From an uncultured Clostridia bacterium (GTDB taxonomy: Bacteria > Bacillota > Clostridia > UMGS1883), in the NCBI GenBank assembly GCA_934454525.1, contig CAKSFM010000017.1, forward strand, positions 1-46,284: a DNA stretch of 46,284 nt, written 5' to 3'. Of this stretch, positions 1 to 7,273 are shown piece by piece. The notes beneath the pieces are model-generated. The model saw only the letters and a program-made list of their open reading frames with translations. It was not told where the DNA came from and made no database searches. The position numbers and the translations under genes were made by a program. Positions within the stretch are counted from its first letter, which is position 1; each line of letters opens with the position of its first letter.

Positions 1-72
1 GCAGCGCTCGTGCTTGCTCCAGTTAACGCCGCTACGCGGCTGTTCCCCACCGTTGTCGTTTAGCAGAGAACG

Positions 73-100
73 AAAAAGGGACACTCTCCCGAATGTCCCT
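73..100 (-). terminator. rho-independent terminator behind the tRNA fragment (copy 1)
   Basis: Read on the minus strand, AGGGACA pairs with TGTCCCT around a 10-nt loop and a run of T follows (A73-A77 on the plus strand). The stem is fully paired. It follows the partial tRNA-Asn copy, as copy 2 follows the intact tRNA. Confidence 0.75.
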
Positions 101-103
101 TTG

Positions 104-134
104 TGGCTCCCCAAGTTGGACTCGAACCAACGAC
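104..134 (-). pseudogene. tRNA-Asn 3' remnant
   Basis: These 31 nt match the 3' end of the intact tRNA-Asn at 324-399: CCA tail, discriminator, acceptor 3' strand and full T arm (GTTGG-TTCGAGT-CCAAC). Beyond position 134 the match stops abruptly. The sequence at 135-220 cannot form the anticodon or D arm, so this copy cannot fold as a tRNA. Confidence 0.85.
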
Positions 135-140
135 CTGTCA

Positions 141-188
141 GAAATATAGGCGTTCTGCTGTGCTGCCGCTTGCATTACGCCTTATTTC
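141..188. other. inverted repeat between the two repeat copies
   Basis: GAAATA-T-AGGCGT (141-153) is complementary to ACGCCT-TATTTC (177-188) apart from a one-base bulge, with a 23-nt loop. It lies in the 86-bp unique spacer (135-220) that separates the two direct-repeat copies and abuts the tRNA fragment. No coding potential or T tract was seen, so its role is unknown. Confidence 0.5.
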
Positions 189-220
189 TTCCGAGCGCGC
201 ACTCACTTCATCTGCCGCCG

Positions 221-354
221 GCAGCGCTCGTGCTTGCTCCAGTTAACGCCGCTACGCGGCTGTTCCCCACCGTTGTCGTTTAGCAGAGAACGAAAAAAGG
301 ACACTCTCCCGAATGTCCCTTTGTGGCTCCCCAAGTTGGACTCGAACCAACGAC
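221..354. repeat. 134-bp direct repeat, copy 2 (joined to the intact tRNA)
   Basis: Copy 2 of the unit at 1-134, offset by exactly 220 bp. Here the tRNA part continues into a complete tRNA-Asn gene. The only difference seen, A298 for G78, falls inside the terminator stem and replaces a G-C pair by an A-C mismatch. Copy 1 therefore keeps the better terminator. Confidence 0.93.
293..320 (-). terminator. tRNA-Asn terminator (copy 2, mismatched stem)
   Basis: It lies just downstream of the intact tRNA on the minus strand. The stem GGACA/TGTCC is preceded by an A-C mismatch and followed by six T. The mismatch should weaken it compared with the copy at 73-100, which could act as a backup terminator 220 bp further on. 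Confidence 0.65.
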
Positions 355-399
355 AACGCGGTTAACAGCCGCGTGCTCTACCGACTGAGCTATTGAGGA
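324..399 (-). tRNA. tRNA-Asn (anticodon GTT)
   Basis: Read on the minus strand this is a 76-nt tRNA. The acceptor TCCTCAA pairs with TTGGGGA with one G-T pair, the D arm contains AGCTCAGTCGGTAGAGC, the anticodon stem is CGCGG/CCGCG around loop CTGTTAA (anticodon GTT), the variable loop has five bases, and the T arm is GTTGG-TTCGAGT-CCAAC. CCA is encoded. The 3' 31 nt lie in the duplicated unit. Confidence 0.97.
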
Positions 400-419
400 A
401 TATTTAACTGACAAATGGT

Positions 420-448
420 ATTATACTGCACATGAATGAAAAATGCAA
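420..448 (-). promoter_or_regulatory. promoter of tRNA-Asn
   Basis: On the minus strand, -35 TTGCAT (443-448) and -10 TATAAT (420-425) are separated by 17 nt. The expected start of transcription is near 413, about 14 nt before the tRNA 5' end at 399. Confidence 0.75.
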
Positions 449-500
449 TACCTTTTTTTAAAAAAATAAAAATTTTTTTGAAAAAATATAGAAATTGCAC

Positions 501-529
501 TTTACAAACGGAAAAATTTGTGATAAAAT
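501..529 (+). promoter_or_regulatory. promoter of the uraA-pyrR unit
   Basis: -35 TTTACA (501-506) and -10 TAAAAT (524-529) are 17 nt apart, with TG one base before the -10. Transcription would begin near 536, leaving a leader of about 160 nt before uraA that contains the PyrR-type attenuator. Confidence 0.65.
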
Positions 530-558
530 GTCGGCAGTTGAATGAGGTATCTTTAATT

Positions 559-634
559 CGGTGCAGAGACATCGGCAAGATAGTGTTATGGGTTCATTAT
601 GCCTTGTCTGTTTTTGTACGGACAAGGTTTTTTT
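559..634 (+). promoter_or_regulatory. PyrR-type attenuator upstream of uraA
   Basis: Three elements lie in order. First, a hairpin CGGTG-CAGAGA-CATCG (559-574) whose loop resembles the PyrR-binding loop (CAGAGA core). Second, GGCAAG (574-579), which can pair with CTTGTC in the terminator 5' arm as an antiterminator. Third, a terminator with CCTTGTC (602-608) pairing GACAAGG (621-627) and seven T (628-634). In known systems PyrR with bound UMP stabilises the first hairpin, which lets the terminator form. The presence of pyrR as the second gene fits this closely. Confidence 0.7.
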
Positions 635-697
635 CTGTGGAAATGCAGCATTGTTTTCCGATACCCGTTCTTCAAAAAATGTATGGGAGAGATTATT

Positions 698-2131
698 GTG
701 GTAAAAAAGAAAAAGGTAAATGACGGCGCGATTTATGATGCGCGTACGCTCGGAACCGGAAAAATGCTCATTCTCGGATTTCAGCATATGTTTGCAATGT
801 TCGGAGCAACAGTGCTTGTTCCGCTTCTTACCGGACTTGACATTGCAACAACATTATTGTTTGCCGGTCTCGGTACACTTTTGTTTCACGTTATAACCAA
901 AATGAGAGTTCCGGCATTTCTCGGTTCTTCTTTCGCGTTTCTCGGCGGATATGCTGCAATCGCTCCGCTGGACGGTAAGGACGGAATGACAAATGTGCAG
1001 CTTCTTCCTTATGCTTGTATAGGCGTTGCCTGCGCAGGCGTGGTTTATCTCCTGCTTGCAGCATGCATTAAGGCAGTCGGTATAAAGAGAGTTATGCGTT
1101 TCTTTCCGCCTGTTGTAACAGGTCCTATCATCATATCGATCGGTCTTGGTCTTGCAGGCAGCGCGGTTGATAAGTGTAAGGCAAACTGGCTTATCGCTTG
1201 CTGCGCACTTGCAATCGTAATCATATTTAATATTTGGGGAAAAGGGATGCTGAAAATTATCCCCATTCTTCTCGGTGTGCTCGGCTCATGCGCAATTGCT
1301 GCAATTCTTGCGCTTGTATGCGGAGAAACAATAACTGCTGCCGATAAGGTACAGTATATCGCAGCAGGCGGAATCGAAGGACTGAAGCTCTTCTCGGTAT
1401 CTGCACTTGAGAACTTCAAAAATGCTGCATGGATCGGATTCCCGATTAAATTTGAAAGAACCGTTTTCGGCGGCGTTGATTTCAGCAATACTTCTCTTAT
1501 TGTAAGTGCGATTGTGGCAATTATGCCCATCTCTCTTGCAACAATGATGGAACACATCGGTGATATTTCGGCAATCAGCTCAACTGTCGGAGACAATTAC
1601 GTAGCAAATCCCGGTCTTCACAGGACGCTTACGGGTGACGGTCTTGCAACATCGATAGCAGCGCTTTTCGGCGCGCCGGCAAACACAACATACGGCGAAA
1701 ACACAGGTGTGCTTGCGCTTTCAAGAGTTTTTGACCCCCGCGTAATCAGAATCGCCGCATGCATAGCTGTTCTCCTTTCGTTCTCTCCGAAATTCGCAGC
1801 TCTTGTAGAGCTTATTCCCGCGGCGGTTATCGGCGGCGTGTCGTTCATCCTTTACGGAATGATTTCTGCTATCGGAGTGAGAAACGTTGTTGAAAATGCG
1901 GTTGATTTTACAAAGAGCCGCAATCTTATAATTGCCGCCATTATTCTTGTGTCGGCGCTCGGTCTCGGAACGGTAACGTTCTCAATCGGCGGACTTGCAA
2001 TTTCTCTTTCGGCGCTTGCAGCTGCATCAATTCTCGGAATTGTGCTTAATGCAATTCTTCCCGGCAAGGATTATGATTTTGAAGCGGAAACACCCGAACA
2101 GGCTAAAACGGGCGTAAGCTTTGAGGTTTAA
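698..2131 (+). CDS. uraA: uracil permease (UraA/PyrP, NCS2 family)
   Basis: Membrane symporter for uracil uptake, 477 residues from the chosen start. I chose GTG 698 because GGGAGA sits 7 nt upstream; an upstream in-frame ATG at 599 would place the start inside the terminator leader. The family pattern is clear: QHMFAMFGATVLVP near residue 30, MMEHIGDIS near 285 and TGDGLATSIAALFGAP followed by NTTYGENTGV near 311-337, which hold the substrate-binding glutamates of this family. Hydrophobic segments run throughout. pyrR lies 82 bp downstream, and the PyrR-type leader implies repression when pyrimidine nucleotides are plentiful. The C-terminal tail after LNAILPG is polar. Confidence 0.95.
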   Translation: MVKKKKVNDGAIYDARTLGTGKMLILGFQHMFAMFGATVLVPLLTGLDIATTLLFAGLGTLLFHVITKMRVPAFLGSSFAFLGGYAAIAPLDGKDGMTNVQLLPYACIGVACAGVVYLLLAACIKAVGIKRVMRFFPPVVTGPIIISIGLGLAGSAVDKCKANWLIACCALAIVIIFNIWGKGMLKIIPILLGVLGSCAIAAILALVCGETITAADKVQYIAAGGIEGLKLFSVSALENFKNAAWIGFPIKFERTVFGGVDFSNTSLIVSAIVAIMPISLATMMEHIGDISAISSTVGDNYVANPGLHRTLTGDGLATSIAALFGAPANTTYGENTGVLALSRVFDPRVIRIAACIAVLLSFSPKFAALVELIPAAVIGGVSFILYGMISAIGVRNVVENAVDFTKSRNLIIAAIILVSALGLGTVTFSIGGLAISLSALAAASILGIVLNAILPGKDYDFEAETPEQAKTGVSFEV

Positions 2132-2146
2132 CAGGTTTTATACTGA

Positions 2147-2188
2147 GGACGGGGCTGTGAAACTGTTTTTGCAGCCCCGTCCGGTTTT
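2147..2188 (+). terminator. terminator-like hairpin between uraA and pyrR
   Basis: GGACGGGGCTG (2147-2157) pairs perfectly with CAGCCCCGTCC (2172-2182), followed by GG and TTTT. Only 25 nt separate the T run from the pyrR ATG and these carry the pyrR ribosome binding site, so a separate pyrR promoter does not fit. It is more likely a partial terminator or an mRNA-stability hairpin that lowers pyrR relative to uraA (inference). Confidence 0.6.
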
Positions 2189-2213
2189 ATCGCAAAACGG
2201 AGGAGGTTCGGCA

Positions 2214-2753
2214 ATGGAATTCAAAGCGGAAATTTTTGATGAAAAAGCTATTGCAAGGACGATTAAACGAATATCGCACGAAATACTTGAAAAAAATGAG
2301 AGTACGGACGGACTGTGCCTTGTCGGAATAAAAACGCGCGGTGTGCCGCTTGCCAAAAGAATCGCGGAATGTATTTATTCTATTGAAAGAAAAAATATTC
2401 CGTCCGGGATGATTGATATTACTTTTTACAGGGATGACCTGACCCACATATCGGGAGAAGAGCCGAATGTCGGGCAGGCAGCGCTCCCGTTTAACGTGGA
2501 GGGCAAAAACGTTATCCTTGTAGACGATGTTATCTACACCGGCAGAACCGTGCGTGCGGCGATGGAAGCGCTCATAAAAAACGGACGCCCCTCAAAAATT
2601 CAGCTCGCTGTGTTGGTTGACAGAGGTCACAGGGAGCTTCCGATACGTCCCGATTACGTTGGAAAAAATATCCCTACATCGAAAGAAGAAATCGTTCGGG
2701 TTGCACTTTTTGAGACGGACGGTACCGATGGAGTAGAACTGTACAAAAGATGA
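2214..2753 (+). CDS. pyrR: bifunctional pyr operon regulator / uracil phosphoribosyltransferase PyrR
   Basis: 179 residues, close to the usual PyrR length of about 180. It starts at ATG 2214 behind GGAGGAGG (about 2199-2206). The PRPP-binding loop VILVDDVIYTGRTVRAA is at about residues 100-116, and GIKTRGVPLAKRIAE near residue 40 is also typical. PyrR binds the leader hairpin of pyr genes when UMP or UTP is high and causes termination; it also has weak UPRTase activity. The upstream leader at 559-634 is a plausible target, which would make the unit autoregulated. The rest of the pyr biosynthetic genes are not in this window. Confidence 0.95.
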   Translation: MEFKAEIFDEKAIARTIKRISHEILEKNESTDGLCLVGIKTRGVPLAKRIAECIYSIERKNIPSGMIDITFYRDDLTHISGEEPNVGQAALPFNVEGKNVILVDDVIYTGRTVRAAMEALIKNGRPSKIQLAVLVDRGHRELPIRPDYVGKNIPTSKEEIVRVALFETDGTDGVELYKR

Positions 2754-2777
2754 AAATATAATGTGCGTATAACTGTG

Positions 2778-2828
2778 CAAAATGCCTCAAAAGCCTAATA
2801 TAATGGCGTTTAGGGGCATTTTGTGTTT
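2778..2828 (+). terminator. terminator after pyrR
   Basis: CAAAATGCC (2778-2786) pairs with GGCATTTTG (2815-2823), and two more inner pairs are possible. The 3' side is T-rich but not a clean run. It separates pyrR from the next promoter at 2882. Confidence 0.5.
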
Positions 2829-2881
2829 CAGGTATGCAATACTCACAAAAGAAAATATATAATTTTGTACAATAAGTGTAT

Positions 2882-2909
2882 TTGCAATTTCAAAAACATA
2901 TGCTACAAT
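2882..2909 (+). promoter_or_regulatory. promoter of the sugar ABC ATPase gene
   Basis: -35 TTGCAA (2882-2887), 16-nt spacer, -10 TACAAT (2904-2909) with an extended TGC just before it. Transcription would begin about 40 nt before the AGGAGG of the gene. Confidence 0.65.
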
Positions 2910-2959
2910 ATAGATAATATAAAACAAGGTATCAGGGAAGATTTTTAGGAGGTCATTTC

Positions 2960-4066
2960 ATGGCAAGTTTACAGTTAAAGAATATTTATAAAAGATATGC
3001 GGGCGGCGTTACTGCCGTTTCCGATTTCTCGCTCGACATTGCCGATAAGGAATTCGTTATTCTTGTCGGACCGTCAGGCTGCGGAAAGTCCACAACCCTG
3101 CGTATGATTGCCGGTCTTGAGGAAATCAGTGAAGGTGAGCTTTACATAGGCGATAAGCTTGTGAACGATGTAGCTCCCAAGGACAGAGATATTGCAATGG
3201 TTTTCCAGAACTATGCTCTTTATCCTCATATGACCGTGTTTGAAAACATGGCTTTCGGTCTTAAGCTTCGTAAGACGCCCAAGGCTGAAATCAAGAAGAG
3301 AGTTCAGGAGGCTGCGCGTATACTTGATATCGAGCATCTTCTCGAAAGAAAACCCAAGGCTTTGTCAGGCGGTCAGCGTCAGCGTGTTGCTCTCGGTCGT
3401 GCTATCGTTCGTGAACCCAAGGTTTTCCTTATGGACGAACCGCTTTCCAACCTTGATGCGAAGCTGCGTGTTCAGATGAGAACCGAGATTTCAAAGCTTC
3501 ATCAGCGTTTGCAGACAACGTTTATCTACGTTACTCATGACCAGACAGAGGCTCTTACAATGGGTACAAGAATCGTTGTTATGAAGGATGGTATCATTCA
3601 GCAGGTTGATACGCCTCAGGCACTTTACAATAATCCCGTTAATATGTTCGTTGCCGGATTCATCGGATCTCCGCAGATGAACTTCTGCGATGCAGTTGTT
3701 TCAAAAGAGGCTGACGGAACATATGTTAAATTTGCTTCTCACACAATTAAGCTTACAGCCGAAAAAGCAGCTCATGCAGAAGCATATGTCGGTAAAACGG
3801 TTACTCTCGGTATCCGTCCCGAAGATATGTACGATGATGCGGATTCTCTTGCTAAATTCCCCGAAGCTAAATTCACAGCAAAGGTTGAAGTTACAGAGCT
3901 TATGGGCGCTGAAACATATCTGTATCTTGATGTTGAGGGCACTCCTTTCACGGCGCGCGTTAAGCCGGACAGCACATCTCAGAGAGGTCAGACAATTGAT
4001 ATCTGCCTTGATCCTAAGAAGATTCACCTCTTCGACAAGGATTCCGAAAAGGTTATCACAAACTAA
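2960..4066 (+). CDS. ugpC: ABC transporter ATP-binding protein, UgpC/MsmX family (sugar uptake)
   Basis: 368 residues, the normal length for the CUT1 sugar-importer ATPases UgpC, MalK, MsmK and MsmX. Walker A GPSGCGKST is at about 37-45, signature LSGGQRQR near 135, Walker B VFLMDEP near 155-161 and the switch His in YVTHDQ follows. The C-terminal third is the regulatory OB/TOBE domain (GIRPEDMYDD onward). AGGAGG at 2949-2954 fixes the start. It has its own promoter and terminator and no permease or binding protein beside it. This is the pattern of an MsmX-type ATPase that energises several sugar transporters encoded elsewhere (inference). The gene may equally be labelled msmX or msmK. Confidence 0.92.
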   Translation: MASLQLKNIYKRYAGGVTAVSDFSLDIADKEFVILVGPSGCGKSTTLRMIAGLEEISEGELYIGDKLVNDVAPKDRDIAMVFQNYALYPHMTVFENMAFGLKLRKTPKAEIKKRVQEAARILDIEHLLERKPKALSGGQRQRVALGRAIVREPKVFLMDEPLSNLDAKLRVQMRTEISKLHQRLQTTFIYVTHDQTEALTMGTRIVVMKDGIIQQVDTPQALYNNPVNMFVAGFIGSPQMNFCDAVVSKEADGTYVKFASHTIKLTAEKAAHAEAYVGKTVTLGIRPEDMYDDADSLAKFPEAKFTAKVEVTELMGAETYLYLDVEGTPFTARVKPDSTSQRGQTIDICLDPKKIHLFDKDSEKVITN

Positions 4067-4079
4067 AAACGATTTATTT

Positions 4080-4114
4080 AAACGCACGGAAGCGATATGC
4101 CTCCGTGCGTTTTT
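4080..4114 (+). terminator. terminator after ugpC
   Basis: An 11-bp perfect stem (AAACGCACGGA at 4080-4090 with TCCGTGCGTTT at 4102-4112), an 11-nt loop and a T run. It lies 14 nt after the stop codon. Confidence 0.85.
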
Positions 4115-4160
4115 GCTTGCGTGAAATACAAGCTGTAGCTTGTATTTGTGCATGGTTTTT

Positions 4161-5105
4161 TTATTTCAAAGTAAACCAAACGGTTTTTTTATCATTGTAA
4201 TCCTCTCCGTATCTGTACGTGAATGTGAAATAATCCGCTGTTTCTCCGTCTGTCAGTTTTTCTGTATGGATCGGAATGTAACAATCGGTTTCTCCGCCTT
4301 CGTAAAGCGTAACGTTATAATCGGATATGGACGGACTTGAATACCATGTATAATTGCCCATTGGTTTTATCTTACTTGTAACGGCCTCTGCGCTGTAGAT
4401 AAAATCACTTTTATCACAAGCCTCGCCACTGCTGTAAGCATCCAACCTTATATGCCCTTTTATAAACCACATATCATCGGGAAAATGAAGGTATTCGCTG
4501 TCCGACAATTTTTTCATTTCTTCGGGATTTAGTAATTCGCTTAATGTGAGTGTGCATTTTCCTGTTTCATCATCCGAAGTGTGAAAATTAAATGAAACGG
4601 TGTCCCCCATTTTGTAAGGATGGGCTCTTGTGCCGTCAATAACGTCGGAGGTATTGTAATCCGTATTTTTGCTTATAAGAACATATCGCGTCATCTCGTC
4701 CCATTTTACATTATATCCGAAAGCCTCGGCAACATATCGTGCCGGCGCAAGTGTTCTGCCGGATATTATAACAGGAGCAACGTCCATTGAATACGGATTG
4801 TCATTGATATATTCGGTTGTGCTGTTCAGCGTCATTTTTACAACCGTGCCGTCCTTTGTGCATATGGCGGTTTTGGTGGCATCGTCCCAATTAACGGACG
4901 CCCCCATAGCTTCAAATATTGCCCTTATCGGAACCATGGTTCTCCCGTTAATTGTTTGAGGTGAAATATCAAATTGAATCTTTTCGCCGTCGATTCCCGA
5001 AAAGCCTTGAAGATACACACTTATCTCATCGTTTGCCGCAGATACGCACATTGCGGACATGATAAGTAAGCATGCAATCATAAAAAGCGCAATGTTTTTC
5101 TTCAT
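4161..5105 (-). CDS. secreted protein with copper-amine-oxidase-type stalk domain
   Basis: 314 residues. The start is ATG 5105, preceded by AAAGGAT; an upstream in-frame ATG at 5138 lacks a ribosome binding site. Residues 1-23 form a signal peptide ending near VSAAN. About residues 27-145 are a copper amine oxidase N-terminal-like (stalk) domain with the usual NGRTMVPIRAIFEAMG, WDDATKT and SGRTLAPARYVAEAFG patterns. The remaining C-terminal part, rich in Tyr, Asp and Ser, matches no family I recognise. Stalk domains are common on Clostridial surface proteins and here act as scaffold rather than amine oxidase. It is convergent with ugpC. Function unknown beyond the cell surface. Confidence 0.82.
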   Translation of the reverse strand: MKKNIALFMIACLLIMSAMCVSAANDEISVYLQGFSGIDGEKIQFDISPQTINGRTMVPIRAIFEAMGASVNWDDATKTAICTKDGTVVKMTLNSTTEYINDNPYSMDVAPVIISGRTLAPARYVAEAFGYNVKWDEMTRYVLISKNTDYNTSDVIDGTRAHPYKMGDTVSFNFHTSDDETGKCTLTLSELLNPEEMKKLSDSEYLHFPDDMWFIKGHIRLDAYSSGEACDKSDFIYSAEAVTSKIKPMGNYTWYSSPSISDYNVTLYEGGETDCYIPIHTEKLTDGETADYFTFTYRYGEDYNDKKTVWFTLK

Positions 5106-5240
5106 TTTATTTATCCTTTCAAAAAATTTTTGCAGCATTAAATATGAAACAGGGGTTTGCGTATAAAAAATCAGCTTTGCTCAAGATGCCGCTGCAAGGC
5201 ATTTTTGCCTGCTGCTCTCTTCTGCTACCCTCCTTTTTCA

Positions 5241-5271
5241 ATAAAAAATGCGCCTGCCGAAGCAGACGCAT
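5241..5271 (-). terminator. UUCG-capped hairpin with T run on the minus strand
   Basis: Minus-strand ATGCGTCTGC, tetraloop TTCG and GCAGGCGCAT form a 10-bp stem with one G-T pair, followed by TTTTTTATT. It is a textbook terminator, but the only gene downstream on this strand is the stalk protein at 5105 and no gene lies just upstream of it. It could be an attenuator in that gene's leader or the end of a small RNA starting near 5320. Confidence 0.65.
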
Positions 5272-5506
5272 AAAAAACGCAAACTCCGATAGTCGCCAAA
5301 CCAGTTTTATATAGTATGAGATATATGCATATGCACATACACATAAAAGGAATTTGCTGTTTTTTCAAAATCCAAAATGCATGTGCAAATAAGGCATATT
5401 AAAAAAATACACCTCAATACTATAATATTAAACTGATTTGGCAAATTCAGTATAACATATTATCCGTGATATTACAATACCTAAGTTAAAAAGTTTTAAT
5501 TTAATA

Positions 5507-5535
5507 TTGTGTTTTATTTAACGGTATGATATAAT
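5507..5535 (+). promoter_or_regulatory. promoter of the UDP-HexNAc dehydrogenase gene
   Basis: -35 TTGTGT (5507-5512), 17-nt spacer ending in TGA, -10 TATAAT (5530-5535). Start of transcription is near 5542, giving a leader of about 60 nt before the GTG start. Confidence 0.65.
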
Positions 5536-5603
5536 TATATATACTAATCAGGGTATGCTGAACGGAGCATATTCCGCTGCAAATATATGCTGGAGGGGTA
5601 ATC

Positions 5604-6926
5604 GTGGGATTATATGATAAAATTATAGCACATGATGAGAAGCTTTCTCTTGTCGGGTTAGGATATGTCGGTATGCCTATCGCCGTTGCATTTGCAAAAA
5701 AGGGTGTTGATGTTATCGGATTCGATTTGAATAAGGAGAAAATAAAGCTTTATAAATCCGGAATTGACCCAACGAAAGAGGTCGGGGACGATGCAATAAA
5801 GTCATCAGCAGTTGACTTTACAGCGGATGAATCCCGCCTGCGTGAGGCTAAGTTTCATATCGTTGCTGTGCCTACTCCGGTAAACACCGATCACACGCCG
5901 GATCTGACTCCCGTTATCATGGCGTCCGAAATCCTCGGCAGAAATCTTACCAAAGGCTCAATTATTGTGTATGAATCAACGGTTTATCCCGGATGCACGG
6001 AGGATCTATGTGTTCCCATTCTTGAACGCGAATCGGGACTTAAGTGCGGCACGGATTTTAAAATAGGCTACTCTCCGGAAAGAATTAATCCGGGGGATAA
6101 GCTGCATCGCCTTGAAAACATACATAAAATTGTTTCCGGCATGGATAAGGAATCTCTTGAAGATATAAAAAAGGTTTATGATATTGTAATAGAAGTCGGA
6201 ACGTACCCTGTTTCGAACATCAGAACCGCGGAGGCTGTCAAGGTCGTTGAAAACAGTCAGCGCGATATTAACATTGCATTTATGAACGAGCTTGCAATGG
6301 TGTTTGACCGAATGGATATAGACACCAACGAGGTTGTTGACGGAATGAACACCAAATGGAACGCTCTCGGTTTCCGCCCGGGATTGGTCGGAGGTCATTG
6401 CATAGGCGTTGATCCGTATTACTTTACATATCAGGCGGAAAAGCTCGGATATCACAGTCAGATTATCTTAAACGGCCGTATTATTAATGACAGCATGGGG
6501 CGCTATGTTGCCGATGCCGCTGTTAAAAATATGATAGCTGCCGGACAGGCTCCGAAAAAATCAAAGGTTGTTATTTTGGGTCTGACATTTAAGGAAAATT
6601 GTCCTGACACAAGAAACAGTAAGGTTGACGATATTATAAAGCGTCTGAACGAGTACGGAATTAATCCGGTTGTTGTTGACCCGTGGGCAAGCGAACGTGA
6701 CGCCATGCATGAGTATGGTGTTTCTCTTACAAGGCTTGATGATGTGTGTGACGCGGATTGTGTTATCGTTGCAGTGGCACATGACGAATTTAAGAAGCTT
6801 TCGATAGAAGATATTAAAAAGCTTTATAGAAATTTGCCGGATTCCGAAAAGGTTTTGCTTGATGTCAAGGGATTATACGACGTCGAAAATCTCAAAGCGT
6901 CGGGTTTGAGATACTGGAGATTATAA
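5604..6926 (+). CDS. nucleotide-sugar dehydrogenase (UDP-HexNAc dehydrogenase, TviB/WecC type)
   Basis: 440 residues, beginning at GTG behind GGAGGGG. It has the UDP-sugar dehydrogenase plan: Rossmann motif GLGYVGMPIAVAFAKKG near 18-34, central domain with YSPERINPGD, catalytic Cys about 266 in GGHCIGVDPYY, and a C-terminal UDP-binding domain (VVILGLTFKENCPDTRNS). The YSPERINPGD and GGHCIGVDPYY versions are those of UDP-N-acetylglucosamine or -galactosamine 6-dehydrogenases (TviB, VipA, WbpA groups) rather than UDP-glucose dehydrogenase. It would make a UDP-N-acetylhexosaminuronic acid by two NAD-dependent oxidations. It has its own promoter and terminator ahead of the operon at 7274. GlcNAc versus GalNAc specificity cannot be told. 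Confidence 0.88.
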   Translation: MGLYDKIIAHDEKLSLVGLGYVGMPIAVAFAKKGVDVIGFDLNKEKIKLYKSGIDPTKEVGDDAIKSSAVDFTADESRLREAKFHIVAVPTPVNTDHTPDLTPVIMASEILGRNLTKGSIIVYESTVYPGCTEDLCVPILERESGLKCGTDFKIGYSPERINPGDKLHRLENIHKIVSGMDKESLEDIKKVYDIVIEVGTYPVSNIRTAEAVKVVENSQRDINIAFMNELAMVFDRMDIDTNEVVDGMNTKWNALGFRPGLVGGHCIGVDPYYFTYQAEKLGYHSQIILNGRIINDSMGRYVADAAVKNMIAAGQAPKKSKVVILGLTFKENCPDTRNSKVDDIIKRLNEYGINPVVVDPWASERDAMHEYGVSLTRLDDVCDADCVIVAVAHDEFKKLSIEDIKKLYRNLPDSEKVLLDVKGLYDVENLKASGLRYWRL

Positions 6927-7273
6927 GCCGCATTATTTGGATTGATGATCCGGGCCGTGAATGAGTGCGGAGATTTTTGAAAAACAAGCATTAACAGAAG
7001 TGGTTAAACCCGCCGGATGGCTGAATCCGGCGTTTGGCGGTTTTTTTTTGAACATCTGAATAAAACGGATGTTCGAATGTGAGAGACTGAACTCAGTGTG
7101 CAGTATATTCTGTGCAAAAAATACATTGTAAATAAGAGAAAGAAAAAAGTTAAGAAATTACTTCTGCCGAACGGCAGGTATCTGCTTAGGGATTTAAGTC
7201 TGCAATGAAAAAAAGCTATCCGTATGCAGAGGAAAGTACGGTCTGATATGATAAAATAAAAGGAAGTTAGAAA
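6927..7273. other. 347-bp intergenic region
   Basis: It contains the terminator at 7006-7049 and, directly after it, a second inverted repeat GAACATC (7050-7056) with GATGTTC (7068-7074). The remainder shows no gene. A TGATATGAT element at 7244-7252 resembles an extended -10 for the operon at 7274, but no good -35 is visible, so the promoter stays unassigned. Confidence 0.55.
7006..7049 (+). terminator. terminator after the UDP-HexNAc dehydrogenase
   Basis: CGCCGGAT (7011-7018) pairs with ATCCGGCG (7025-7032). An alternative outer pairing of AAACC-GCC with GGCGGTTT brings the stem up to a run of nine T (7041-7049). Confidence 0.8.

Larger units (their letters stand above)
1..134. repeat. 134-bp direct repeat, copy 1
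   Basis: This segment recurs at 221-354 with, by eye, one substitution (G at 78, A at 298). The unit runs from an unannotated stretch containing a small palindrome (GCCGC-TAC-GCGGC, about 29-41), through a rho-independent terminator, to the last 31 nt of a tRNA-Asn gene read on the minus strand. The window edge cuts the left side, so the unit may be longer. Either a tandem duplication or the footprint of integration at a tRNA 3' end would explain it. Confidence 0.93.
5106..5603. other. 498-bp intergenic region between divergent genes
   Basis: This holds no convincing gene. The left part (5139-5275), read on the minus strand, is rich in hairpins and forms the leader side of the stalk-protein gene. 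The right half is very AT-rich and holds the promoter of the dehydrogenase at 5604. Several ATATGCATATG-like palindromes occur around 5325-5340. I compared the minus-strand leader with common riboswitch patterns from memory and found no match. Confidence 0.6.

Noticed and set aside
104..180. A second complete tRNA gene in repeat copy 1
   Set aside because: Only the T arm and acceptor 3' strand match; no D arm or anticodon arm with proper spacing can be drawn from 135-180.
14..283. Open frame on the plus strand across the repeat region, with an LDSNQRP peptide
   Set aside because: The peptide is the well-known spurious translation of tRNA sequence on the opposite strand; the frame runs over the tRNA fragment and terminator.
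1..400. Prophage or genomic island integrated at the tRNA
   Set aside because: No integrase or cargo lies in the window and only 86 bp separate the repeats; kept only as a possible scar.
5139..5300. Cyclic-di-GMP or another common riboswitch
   Set aside because: Fragments such as ACGCAAAC and CAAACC recall the GEMM motif, but their order and spacing do not match on either strand.
7244..7252. Promoter for the uronate operon
   Set aside because: A TGATATGAT extended -10 is visible, but no -35 lies at the right distance and the leader would be only about 15 nt.
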